From Calditrichota bacterium (lineage in GTDB: Bacteria; Zixibacteria; MSB-5A5; GN15; FEB-12), in the NCBI GenBank assembly GCA_008501655.1, contig QQUK01000125.1, forward strand, positions 1 through 7,613: DNA of 7,613 nt, read 5' to 3'. Below the pieces are notes generated by a model that did not search any database, was not told where the DNA came from, and worked only from the letters and a program-made list of their open reading frames with translations. A program made the translations under genes and the position numbers. Below are positions 1 through 6,734 of this stretch, in pieces (positions within the stretch are counted from its first letter, which is position 1; every line of letters begins with the position of its first letter).

Positions 1-245
1 GTGAGATGAAACCGAGACCAATAGATCTGGATATACTGTTATTCGGTGAGCAGATGATCAAATCCGAAAATTTGATAATCCCGCATAAAGAACTATTAAA
101 CCGTGCTTTTGCAATGATTCCCCTGTTACAGATTACCCCGGAAATTGTTCATCCGGAAGCAAAACGGGCAATCGCTGATTTTGTAAGAGAAGCCGATAAA
201 TCGAAAGTTGTATTATATAAAGACCATGTCGCAAGAAATATTTGA
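1..245 (+). CDS. folK: 2-amino-4-hydroxy-6-hydroxymethyldihydropteridine pyrophosphokinase (HPPK), C-terminal part, cut by window start
   Basis: FolK transfers pyrophosphate from ATP to 6-hydroxymethyl-7,8-dihydropterin, the step before dihydropteroate synthase in cytoplasmic folate synthesis. Only the last roughly 80 residues are present. The reading frame is open from base 3 and is preceded by a partial codon. The Met codon at 6 is internal, because it lies directly before the family signature KPRPIDLDILLFG, which sits mid-protein in HPPK. The two Asp of IDLDI match the magnesium-binding pair, and PHKELLNRAF supplies the conserved His and Arg of the ATP/pterin site. The stretch up to EIVHP aligns well with the E. 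coli protein from memory. The TGA stop at 243-245 lies inside the next gene, a 20-bp overlap if that gene starts at 226, so the two are co-transcribed. Identity is secure; the N-terminus is outside the window. Confidence 0.93.
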   Translation, partial: EMKPRPIDLDILLFGEQMIKSENLIIPHKELLNRAFAMIPLLQITPEIVHPEAKRAIADFVREADKSKVVLYKDHVARNI

Positions 246-891
246 ACCAAAATATATCGCAGTTGAAGGTGTCATTGGCGTTGGGAAAACAACATTTTCC
301 AAAATGCTTGCCGAATGTCTTGAAGCTGAACTGCTGCAGGAAGAAGTTTTTGAAAACCCTTTTTTAGTAGATTTTTATAAAAATCAGAAACGGTTTGCCT
401 TCTCCTGCCAGATGTACTTTCTCATCTCCCGATTCCAGCAGCAGCAGCAGTTAATGATTCGCGATCTGTTCGCTGAAAAGATCGTCGCTGATTATCTGTT
501 TGCTAAAGACCAGATTTTTGCATCCGTAAATCTTTCCGATAGAGAATTGACCTTGTATAATAAAGTCGCTCCGACCCTGACACAGAATATTCCCCAGCCC
601 GATTTGGTGATTTATCTGCAGGCATCAACCCATACCTTACTCAAACGAATAAACAAACGGAATTTCTCATTTGAAAAACCGATTAGTAATGACTATATCG
701 AAGTATTAAACAAAGCATACGATTATTTCTTTTTTAATTACAACGAGACACCACTCTTAGTAGTAAAAACCGATGAAATCGATTTTGTACATAACCCGGA
801 ACATTTTGACGATCTCATCGAACAAATATCTAAACCTATTTCCGGTAAAAAATATTACTCACCATCCGGCCATTTAGCAGGAAACAACTAA
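226..891 (+). CDS. deoxynucleoside kinase (dNK/dGK-dCK family)
   Basis: Predicted cytoplasmic kinase of 221 residues that phosphorylates deoxynucleosides to 5'-monophosphates with ATP (dNTP salvage). The P-loop GVIGVGKTT lies at residues 15-23. EEVFENPFL (39-47) matches the region with the substrate-binding Glu, and ADYLFAKD (88-95) occupies the DRS-motif position. An arginine-rich LID (RINKRNFSFEK, 141-151) follows, then the YDYFFFNY helix typical of the family. Five consecutive CAG codons (436-450) encode Gln71-75; such Gln-rich stretches are ordinary at this site in the family. ATG 226 was chosen because it gives the usual short lead into the P-loop; an in-frame TTG at 208 would add six residues. 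No strong ribosome site is seen for either, which fits translational coupling to folK. The stop overlaps the panB start by one base. Which deoxynucleoside is preferred cannot be read from the sequence. Confidence 0.88.
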   Translation: MSQEIFEPKYIAVEGVIGVGKTTFSKMLAECLEAELLQEEVFENPFLVDFYKNQKRFAFSCQMYFLISRFQQQQQLMIRDLFAEKIVADYLFAKDQIFASVNLSDRELTLYNKVAPTLTQNIPQPDLVIYLQASTHTLLKRINKRNFSFEKPISNDYIEVLNKAYDYFFFNYNETPLLVVKTDEIDFVHNPEHFDDLIEQISKPISGKKYYSPSGHLAGNN

Positions 892-1712
892 TGTCATCAA
901 TTAAAAGCAGAAAAAAAAATACGATTCAGACCTTCATCCAAAAAAAATCTAAATCAGAAAAAATCACTGTTCTCACCGCATATGATTATTTTATCGCATC
1001 TATCTTAGATACTGCCGGTATCGATGCAATTTTAGTCGGCGACTCAGCCAGCAATGTTCTCCATGGCCATATGAATACAATTCCAATGACGATGGAAATT
1101 ATGATTGCCCATACAGCCGCAGTCTCGCGGGGCACAGAAAATGCTCTCGTAATTGGTGATATGCCCTTTCTTTCCTATCAGCCATCTGATGAACTTGCTA
1201 TTTTAAATGCCGGACGGTTCCTGAAAGAAGGTTTCGCTGAAGCTGTTAAGTTAGAAGGCGGACTTGAAATGGCAGAAAGAGTGAAAAAAATTGTCGATTC
1301 CGGTATTCCGGTCATGGGGCATATAGGCTTGACTCCTCAATCTATTCATAAATTCGGTGGACCAAAAGTTCAGGGGAAAAAGAAAAAATCCAAAGAATAC
1401 CTTATAGATTCAGCACTCGCTCTTGAAGATGCCGGCTGTTTTTCTATCGTTTTAGAACTGCTCGAAGCTGAAACCGCAAAAGAAATTACGGAAAAACTAA
1501 AAACTACTGCAACCATAGGAATCGGTGCCGGAAGTGAATGCGATGGCCAGGTATTAGTTATTAATGATATGCTGGGACTTCGTCCTGATAATTTTAATCC
1601 GAAATTCCTGCGGGAATACGCGAATCTTACACCGACCATCAAAAAAGCAGTTGAACAATATATAGCAGATGTTCAATCAGGAAATTATCCGAATAAAGAT
1701 GAATCATTCTAA
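891..1712 (+). CDS. panB: 3-methyl-2-oxobutanoate hydroxymethyltransferase (ketopantoate hydroxymethyltransferase)
   Basis: PanB transfers a hydroxymethyl group from 5,10-methylene-tetrahydrofolate to 2-oxoisovalerate to give ketopantoate, the first committed step to pantothenate and CoA. The protein has 273 residues, normal for this TIM-barrel family. Visible motifs are LTAYDYF (28-34), the metal-binding VGDS (49-52), GDMPF (89-93) with the second Asp, KLEGG (120-124), GHIGLTPQS (143-151), the catalytic Glu in VLEL (Glu189), and GIGAG followed by DGQVLV (210-223). All key residues are present. The first 25 codons contain A-tracts of 9, 8 and 6 bases and the loop at 162-168 is lysine-rich; both look like local low complexity and not damage. 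The gene starts in a TAATG overlap with the kinase upstream, so it is the last gene of a folK-dNK-panB operon. The next enzyme gene, panC, is not in this window. Confidence 0.96.
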   Translation: MSSIKSRKKNTIQTFIQKKSKSEKITVLTAYDYFIASILDTAGIDAILVGDSASNVLHGHMNTIPMTMEIMIAHTAAVSRGTENALVIGDMPFLSYQPSDELAILNAGRFLKEGFAEAVKLEGGLEMAERVKKIVDSGIPVMGHIGLTPQSIHKFGGPKVQGKKKKSKEYLIDSALALEDAGCFSIVLELLEAETAKEITEKLKTTATIGIGAGSECDGQVLVINDMLGLRPDNFNPKFLREYANLTPTIKKAVEQYIADVQSGNYPNKDESF

Positions 1713-1748
1713 AAGAGACTAACTAAGTCGGATATAGGGACATTTTTC

Positions 1749-1777
1749 TTTACAAAACAATTCTTAAAATGTATTTT
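1749..1777 (+). promoter_or_regulatory. possible sigma-70-type promoter for mscS-mscL operon
   Basis: In the 115-bp gap between panB and mscS, TTTACA (1749-1754) and TATTTT (1772-1777) are separated by exactly 17 bases, inside a very AT-rich stretch. The expected start of transcription would be near 1784, leaving a leader of about 45 bases. No hairpin terminator for panB is visible in the gap, so read-through from the upstream operon is also possible. FCB-group sigma factors can prefer other -35/-10 sequences, so this is a pattern match only. Confidence 0.35.
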
Positions 1778-1814
1778 TTAATGATTTTTTTATCAGAGTT
1801 ATTCTAAACAAGAT

Positions 1815-1821
1815 GGAAGGA
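1815..1821 (+). promoter_or_regulatory. Shine-Dalgarno sequence deciding the mscS start
   Basis: GGAAGGA ends six bases before ATG 1828 and would lie inside the coding region if the in-frame ATG at 1813 were used. No comparable purine run precedes 1813. This favours 1828 as the start of mscS. Confidence 0.7.
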
Positions 1822-1827
1822 TATTTA

Positions 1828-2640
1828 ATGGAAAATTTTTCTGAAAAAGCGATGGAATGGTTATCACTTTACGGACCCAAATTATTAGTCGCTCTTGCTA
1901 TAGTTATTATTGGTCGCATTATTGTCGGTATGATTACCTCGGTAATCAGAAAATTGATGACAAAAGCATCTATTGATGAAACCCTCATTAAATTTTTAAG
2001 TTCACTTATTCGCATTATCCTGCTGACCGTAGTCATTATTGCAGCATTAGAATCACTCGGTGTTCAGACAACTTCGATGATCGCTATCTTAGGTGCTGCC
2101 GGTTTAGCTATCGGTCTTGCCTTACAAAGTTCTCTCTCAAATTTCTCAGCCGGCGTTATGCTGATTATTTTCCGTCCTTTCAAAGCCGGTGACTTTGTAG
2201 AAGCAGGTGGAGCTACAGGTGTTGTTGAAGAAATTCATATCTTTAATACACAGATGCGTACCGGTGACAACAAAGAGATTATTATTCCAAATGGGAATAT
2301 TATGGGCAATAATATTACAAATTACTCCGCAAAAGAAACCCGCAGAGTCGATATGGTCTTCGGCATTGGCTATGATGATGATCTAAAAAAAGCAAAAGAT
2401 ATTCTGGTAAATTTAGTAAACGCTGATGAACGTGTCTTAAAAGATCCGGCACCGGTTGTAGCAGTTTCTGAACTCGCTGACAGCTCGGTCAACTTTATCG
2501 TTCGCCCCTGGGTAAATTCCGCAGATTACTGGGCGGTTTTTTGGGATTTCCAGGAAAATGTTAAAACAACATTCGATGCTGAAGGTATCTCGATACCGTT
2601 CCCGCAACGCGATGTTCATCTTTATAATGAAAACAATTAA
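1828..2640 (+). CDS. mscS: small-conductance mechanosensitive channel, MscS family
   Basis: Inner-membrane homo-heptameric channel that opens under membrane tension and releases solutes during hypo-osmotic shock. With the ATG at 1828 it has 270 residues, close to the 286 of E. coli MscS, and shares its compact three-helix layout: TM1 at about 16-40, TM2 at 57-78 and TM3 at 83-116. The pore-lining helix reads AILGAAGLAIGLALQSSLSNF, nearly the E. coli sequence with its alternating Gly/Ala packing. Then come RPFKAGDFV (116-124), the beta domain with MRTGDNKEIIIPNG (143-156), and the cytoplasmic alpha/beta domain ending in GISIPFPQRDVHL (253-265). No extra domain is present, unlike MscK/YbdG-type homologues. 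It is followed 19 bp downstream by mscL, an arrangement that suggests one osmotic-protection transcript. Identity is very firm. Confidence 0.95.
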   Translation: MENFSEKAMEWLSLYGPKLLVALAIVIIGRIIVGMITSVIRKLMTKASIDETLIKFLSSLIRIILLTVVIIAALESLGVQTTSMIAILGAAGLAIGLALQSSLSNFSAGVMLIIFRPFKAGDFVEAGGATGVVEEIHIFNTQMRTGDNKEIIIPNGNIMGNNITNYSAKETRRVDMVFGIGYDDDLKKAKDILVNLVNADERVLKDPAPVVAVSELADSSVNFIVRPWVNSADYWAVFWDFQENVKTTFDAEGISIPFPQRDVHLYNENN

Positions 2641-2659
2641 CCTTTTATAGAAGGAATGT

Positions 2660-3124
2660 ATGATGGGTATGATCAAGGAATTTAAAGAATTTGCCGTCAA
2701 AGGTAATGTCGTCGACATGGCTGTCGGTATCATCATCGGTGCCGCTTTTGGTACTATCGTTAAATCACTTGTTGCCGATGTTATTATGCCGCCAATTGGT
2801 TTGCTGCTTGGCAATGTAGATTTTGCAAACTTATTTATCGTATTAAAAGAAGGTGCCACTGCTGCTGCTCCTTATGCAACACTTGCTGATGCTGATACTG
2901 CCGGTGCAGTTACGTTAAAATACGGTCAGTTTTTTAACACTATTATCAGTTTTGTCATCGTTGCATTTTCCGTCTTTATCATGATTAAAAACATGAACAA
3001 AATGAAAAAACAGGAAGCTGAAGCTCCTCCGGCAGAACCAACAACGAAAGACTGTCCCAAATGCTTCAGTACAATTTCAATTAAAGCAACCCGCTGTCCG
3101 AATTGTACTTCTGACGTTTCCTAA
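2660..3124 (+). CDS. mscL: large-conductance mechanosensitive channel with C-terminal zinc-ribbon-like tail
   Basis: Inner-membrane homo-pentameric channel that opens near lytic tension as the last-resort osmotic valve. The N-terminus MIKEFKEFAVKGNVVDMAVG matches the MscL amphipathic helix and TM1; SLVADVIMPPIGLLLG (36-51) is the conserved end of TM1. An Ala/Asp-rich periplasmic loop (about 61-85) and TM2 (about 91-111) follow. The basic segment after TM2 leads through a Pro/Glu-rich linker to CPKC and CPNC (Cys132, 135, 146, 149). These are four Cys in zinc-ribbon spacing, where E. coli MscL has its helical bundle. Start choice is ambiguous: ATG 2660 and ATG 2663 adjoin, and AAGGA at 2651-2655 lies four or seven bases away, so 2663 may be the real start. 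The stop is directly followed by the next ATG. Confidence 0.95.
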   Translation: MMGMIKEFKEFAVKGNVVDMAVGIIIGAAFGTIVKSLVADVIMPPIGLLLGNVDFANLFIVLKEGATAAAPYATLADADTAGAVTLKYGQFFNTIISFVIVAFSVFIMIKNMNKMKKQEAEAPPAEPTTKDCPKCFSTISIKATRCPNCTSDVS

Positions 3125-4036
3125 ATGAATAGAAAGGGTATTTCGAATCTAATGAAACAACTTTGTATTTTACTATTTATACTTTTACTGCCTCTTGCCG
3201 CAATTGCTGAGGATTCAACATTTGTCGGTTGGAAAAAATCCCTCGTTGTTGATCTGACAACAACACAAACGGGATATTCTGATTCATGGGTCGGCGGTGA
3301 AGCTGGTTCATTTAACTGGGTATCAAACTTAAACGGTACTGCAGAGAAATTTCTCAGCCCGACCTTTAATTACCGATCAGCTCTCAAGGTTTCTTTCGGT
3401 CAAACAGTTACTCAGGATAAAGAGACCAAAGACTGGGGCGATTTTGAAAAATCAACCGATCTCATCGACTGGGAAAATGTCGGTAAAATCAAAAAGGGAT
3501 GGGCTGTAGATCCCTATCTCGCTTTCCGCCTGGAAACTCAGTTTTTTGACGGTCGTGTTGACACAATGAAACAATACTTTTCACCACTCAAACTGACAGA
3601 ATCAATCGGTGTCTCGAAGGAATTTTATAAAAAGGACAAAGAATTAATCATGTCCCGATTAGGTGTTGCATTCAGACAGACATACAAATCTGTCATTTCG
3701 ATGGTAGACACATCTAATTATACTGTGATTGACTCAACGATTACAGATGATGGTCTCGAATTGGTTACAGATGCTGCGTTGAAACTTTCTGAAAACATCA
3801 TGTACACCGGCAAGTTAACACTCTTTAAAGCATTCTTCTCTTCGGAAAAAGATGCTGTCGGTGGTAATGATTACTGGAAGGCAGTTGATGTAAACTTTGA
3901 AAATATTTTCGCTGCCAAAATATCAAAAGTTATTACCGTTATTATGTATACTCAGCTTTTATATGATAAAGAGATAACTAAAAAAGGTCGCTTCAAAGAA
4001 GCGATAGCTGTCGGTTTTGTCTTTAACATGATATAA
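3125..4036 (+). CDS. DUF3078-like secreted protein, predicted outer-membrane beta-barrel
   Basis: Function unknown. The 303-residue product begins with a signal peptide: basic MNRKGISNLMKQ, a hydrophobic core at 13-25, and a likely signal peptidase I site after Ala28 (AIA-ED). The mature part has the look of the DUF3078 family known from Bacteroidota and relatives: DSWVGGEAGSFNWVSNLNG (53-71), a YRSALKVSFGQT strand, KSTDLIDWENVGK, then alternating amphipathic strands such as YLAFRLETQFFDG. It ends in a hydrophobic strand (AIAVGFVFNMI), as outer-membrane barrels often do. The ATG at 3125 follows the mscL stop with no gap and has no ribosome site, so translation is probably coupled. An in-frame ATG at 3152 also gives a complete signal peptide and has AAAGGG 13 bases upstream. 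Its place after two tension-gated channels suggests an envelope role, but no specific activity can be assigned. Confidence 0.75.
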   Translation: MNRKGISNLMKQLCILLFILLLPLAAIAEDSTFVGWKKSLVVDLTTTQTGYSDSWVGGEAGSFNWVSNLNGTAEKFLSPTFNYRSALKVSFGQTVTQDKETKDWGDFEKSTDLIDWENVGKIKKGWAVDPYLAFRLETQFFDGRVDTMKQYFSPLKLTESIGVSKEFYKKDKELIMSRLGVAFRQTYKSVISMVDTSNYTVIDSTITDDGLELVTDAALKLSENIMYTGKLTLFKAFFSSEKDAVGGNDYWKAVDVNFENIFAAKISKVITVIMYTQLLYDKEITKKGRFKEAIAVGFVFNMI

Positions 4037-4046
4037 ATATTAACAT

Positions 4047-4078
4047 GAATAGACTTCGGATACTTCCGGAGTCTATTC
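4047..4078. terminator. bidirectional hairpin terminator between convergent operons
   Basis: A 14-bp inverted repeat with one T-G wobble (4056/4069 on the plus strand) encloses a TACT tetraloop: left arm 4047-4060, right arm 4065-4078. It begins 10 bases after the stop of the DUF3078-like gene. The T-rich tract is weak on both sides: TTCTG after it on the plus strand, ATGTTAATATTT on the minus strand. The stop codon of the minus-strand lipoprotein (4075-4073) lies within the stem. Position between convergent genes and symmetry support termination of both. Confidence 0.75.
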
Positions 4079-4936
4079 TTCTGTCCCCCAAAATGGACCT
4101 CTGCTGCTCCCATCCATATTTGTTTGGTGCAACCGACCATCATTTCCTGTATATAAAATCGTATTATAATCTACCATCCCGACCTGATAATGTTTTGAAT
4201 CAGACACAATGTTATAACTGTCTGTATTCGGATTAAACGTATTGATAGAATACCCATTAGCAAATACCAGCGAATACGCCAACCTGTTCAGTTGAGATTC
4301 AATTGCAAATGATAAAGGTGTCGATGCTGCACTAAATGTATCAATGACGATTTCACCATCCGGAATATCGGAAACTACACCAGACAACATAATCCCATAC
4401 CTGTTATCAGGTAAACTTTTCAGATAAGCAATAGTATCTTCTTTATATATTGTCGGTAATAAACCTTCACCAATCTTTGTCATAGATTCATTATTCAGGT
4501 TCATTTGATAAATGTCACTACTATAGCAGAAAAATATAATAGTATCATTAGCAAGAACTATATCACTTACAATCTGGTTGAATGTAAACATATAAGTCGA
4601 ATCACCATACATATCATATACAGCAAGCTTCCCGTTTTGTAAATAATACACAAAAAATCCGGAGCGAACAGCTGCACTTGCAGCTTCTGTACTAAATATA
4701 AGTTCTCTTGATGGGTTGGTAACCGATGCCTGGTAAACACCGGAATATAGATTCGTAATAGTGTCGTCTGCGACCAGATAAACTTTCTGACGGTCATACG
4801 ATACTATGGGAGCATATTCAGTCCAATATCTAACAACCCCTCCATTACCTCCAGTCGGAATCCGGTCAGCCGGATCGGAATTATCACACCCTGAACAAAT
4901 GAACAGGACAAAAAGAAAAGCTATAATTACTTTCAT
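4073..4936 (-). CDS. putative lipoprotein with beta-propeller (PD40/TolB-like) repeats
   Basis: No exact family recognised. The 287-residue product opens with MKVIIAFLFVLFICSGC, a short lipoprotein-type signal with likely lipidated Cys17; the lipobox is imperfect, with Cys instead of Leu at -3. A disordered GGNGG linker follows. The rest can be read as about six blade-like repeats near 41-81, 85-118, 121-156, 159-200, 206-243 and 249-283. Each has an 'I-hydrophobic-Y' strand followed by a polar turn and a second strand, for example TILYTGNDGRLHQTNMDGS at 259-277, which resembles the PD40 consensus. No enzymatic motif is seen. It would sit in the periplasm, anchored to the inner or outer membrane. 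It starts 39 bp after the kinase stop on the same strand with no terminator between, so the two are probably co-transcribed. It may be a sensor or protein-interaction partner; this is inference. Confidence 0.7.
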   Translation of the reverse strand: MKVIIAFLFVLFICSGCDNSDPADRIPTGGNGGVVRYWTEYAPIVSYDRQKVYLVADDTITNLYSGVYQASVTNPSRELIFSTEAASAAVRSGFFVYYLQNGKLAVYDMYGDSTYMFTFNQIVSDIVLANDTIIFFCYSSDIYQMNLNNESMTKIGEGLLPTIYKEDTIAYLKSLPDNRYGIMLSGVVSDIPDGEIVIDTFSAASTPLSFAIESQLNRLAYSLVFANGYSINTFNPNTDSYNIVSDSKHYQVGMVDYNTILYTGNDGRLHQTNMDGSSRGPFWGTEE

Positions 4937-4975
4937 AGCTCAAAATATATGGATGAAATTGTACTTGTAAAGTTT

Positions 4976-6682
4976 CTATTTCAGAAATCCGCTTATATAG
5001 AGTATTGTCAGAGCAACAATGACAGCACCGATCGCTACAGAAAAGTATACCCAGATCGGTGTTTTCTTTTCAATAATTACTGTCTGAGGTTTTGCTTTTT
5101 TATTCTTGAGAGACCGAAGCTCCGCCTGTCGGATATTATATGCATCCCAATCAGTCAATATCTCTTCACATGATGTATACCGTCGGCTGACCCGAATCGC
5201 TAAAAACTTACTGATAATATTTAATATCGATTCCGGCAGATCTCTTTTGATATCATCAAGCATCAAAGCCCCGGCTGAATTATAACTTGGATTTCTTCCC
5301 GTTATCATCTGATGCAGAATGACACCAAGAGCATAAACATCACCCTGCTTGGATACTTTATGTTCCGGCGGTTTATACCAGTTTTTTGTTTTGGAATTCT
5401 GCTGATAATGCACCGGCATGCCGAAATCAGAAAGTTTAGGGACATCCTCTTCATCAAAAAGAATGTTTGATGGCCGGATGTTCGTATGGACAATGTTATG
5501 CTTATGCGCATGTTCAAGTCCCGATGTCACTGCCATGATAATATTAAACGCATCTTCCCAGCTATATTTGCGAGCCATCCGGTCAGCCAGCGAACCACCT
5601 TTGGCATATTCAATAATTATAACAGTATTTTTCTTATCTCCGCCGGAGCCGAATATATCAATGATATTCTCATGCTTCATTGAGTTTAAGATTTTTGCCT
5701 CTTTACGGCCGTGTTCCCCTCGGGAATGTTTTTTAATTATGTAAAGCTGTTTATTCACCCTGTTTTCAACAAGGATTGTCGAACTGTATCTGTTCTCTTT
5801 GATAGTATCCAGATACCGGCACTTCCCTAAAAATGAATCAGCCCCATGCATCGTTACATCATCAGTCTTTACAGAAAAATCAGGCCGGTGGATTATTTCT
5901 AAAATTGCATCCTTCAATTCAACAGCCCGCTGATATCTGTCTTTTGCATCCTGAGCAAGACATTTTGAAATAATCTGGTCGTACTCTGCCGATAAAGATG
6001 GATTTATTTCTGAAGGCATCAAAAATTTACCAAGCGGTTTTTTTCCAACAAGGATTTCATACAGCATGACACCGACTGCATACAAGTCTGTTGTCTGGTC
6101 AATATTGGTAGAACTGATTTTCTGTTCCGGTGACATATAGGAAAGGGTCCCCATTATCATATCCGATGCTGTCATTTCCGTATCAGGTGTACCGACTATC
6201 TGTGCTATTCCGAAATCAGCGACAAGCGCATTCCCCTGCTTATCAATCAGAACATTCCCCGGTTTTATATCCCTGTGGATCACACCGTTGTTATGAGCAT
6301 AATCCAAAGCTTTGCACACCTGCACAATCATTTCCATTTTAGTCGCTAAAGCGATTTTATCTGAATCGATTACTTCACGCAGTGAGGTCCCTTTGATATA
6401 TTCCATCACAAAATAATAACGGCCGCTTGCAGAACCTTTGTCTATGACATGGACGATATTCGGATGATTCAGTTTTGCGATAACTTTGGATTCCCGCTCA
6501 AACCGTCTGACAATATCAGGATCATCGGTCAGATTTAAAGAGAGTATTTTAATAGCAACATCTCTTTCAAGCGATTCCTGACGGGCTTTATAAATCTCGG
6601 CGACACCACCCTGACCGATTTTTCCGGTTAAGGTATAATCACCGATTTTTACTACTTTTTTTTCTTTTACTGAACTGGTCAT
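4976..6682 (-). CDS. tail-anchored serine/threonine protein kinase with second, degenerate kinase domain
   Basis: Membrane-bound Hanks-type kinase, 568 residues from ATG 6682. The first kinase domain (about 15-268) is complete: glycine loop GKIGQGGVAEIY, ATP-binding Lys45 in VAIK, helix-C Glu64, catalytic loop HRDIKPGN (Asp138, Asn143), DFG (156-158), and GTLSYMSPEQ at the activation-loop end; it should be active and cytoplasmic. A second kinase-like domain (about 296-515) keeps the Lys of YIIK (Lys317), a Glu at 328, DFG (419-421) and PPE, but lacks a glycine loop and has HTNIRPSN in place of HRDIKPGN, so it is predicted to be a pseudokinase. A basic linker, one transmembrane helix (542-564) and only four further residues end the protein. 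A TTG at 6688, with AGG five bases upstream, is an alternative start adding two residues. It lies between a secreted protein gene and a lipoprotein gene, all on the same strand. Confidence 0.93.
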   Translation of the reverse strand: MTSSVKEKKVVKIGDYTLTGKIGQGGVAEIYKARQESLERDVAIKILSLNLTDDPDIVRRFERESKVIAKLNHPNIVHVIDKGSASGRYYFVMEYIKGTSLREVIDSDKIALATKMEMIVQVCKALDYAHNNGVIHRDIKPGNVLIDKQGNALVADFGIAQIVGTPDTEMTASDMIMGTLSYMSPEQKISSTNIDQTTDLYAVGVMLYEILVGKKPLGKFLMPSEINPSLSAEYDQIISKCLAQDAKDRYQRAVELKDAILEIIHRPDFSVKTDDVTMHGADSFLGKCRYLDTIKENRYSSTILVENRVNKQLYIIKKHSRGEHGRKEAKILNSMKHENIIDIFGSGGDKKNTVIIIEYAKGGSLADRMARKYSWEDAFNIIMAVTSGLEHAHKHNIVHTNIRPSNILFDEEDVPKLSDFGMPVHYQQNSKTKNWYKPPEHKVSKQGDVYALGVILHQMITGRNPSYNSAGALMLDDIKRDLPESILNIISKFLAIRVSRRYTSCEEILTDWDAYNIRQAELRSLKNKKAKPQTVIIEKKTPIWVYFSVAIGAVIVALTILYISGFLK

Positions 6683-6703
6683 ATTCAAATTTGCCTATAA
6701 AAT

Positions 6704-6734
6704 TAGGGATAAACGCTTATTACGCTTATCCCTA
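6704..6734 (-). terminator. hairpin between the secreted-protein gene and the kinase gene; weak terminator or leader structure
   Basis: A 9-bp perfect inverted repeat (6704-6712 with 6726-6734) is extended after one A/C mismatch by two more pairs around a 7-base loop. On the minus strand it lies 27 bases after the stop of the secreted-protein gene and is followed by ATTTTATAGG, a short T-run. It ends only 15 bases before the possible TTG start of the kinase gene, so it could act as an attenuator, a processing site or a 5'-leader structure as well as a terminator. The loop region contains two copies of ACGCTTAT (6713-6720 and 6722-6729). Confidence 0.5.

Noticed and set aside
6..245. ATG at 6 as the start of a separate small gene
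   Set aside because: It lies directly before the HPPK signature that is mid-protein in the family, and the frame is open upstream to the window edge, so it is an internal Met of a truncated folK.
436..450. CAG x5 microsatellite in the deoxynucleoside kinase gene
   Set aside because: It is in frame, encodes Gln71-75 at a place where the family is normally Gln-rich, and is too short to suggest an unstable repeat.
2641..2654. CCTT/AAGG mini-hairpin covering the mscL ribosome site
   Set aside because: Only four base pairs in an AT-rich gap; such pairing is expected by chance and is not stable enough to claim translational control.
2437..2859. 140-codon minus-strand open frame across the mscS-mscL junction
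   Set aside because: It is antisense to two strongly conserved channel genes and its translation shows no recognisable domain or signal.
4045..4236. 63-codon plus-strand open frame starting at the hairpin
   Set aside because: It runs antisense to the lipoprotein gene, begins inside the terminator region, has no ribosome site and shows no domain.
5418..5744. 108-codon plus-strand open frame opposite the kinase gene
   Set aside because: It is the antisense shadow of the second kinase domain, whose coding strand has clear family motifs.
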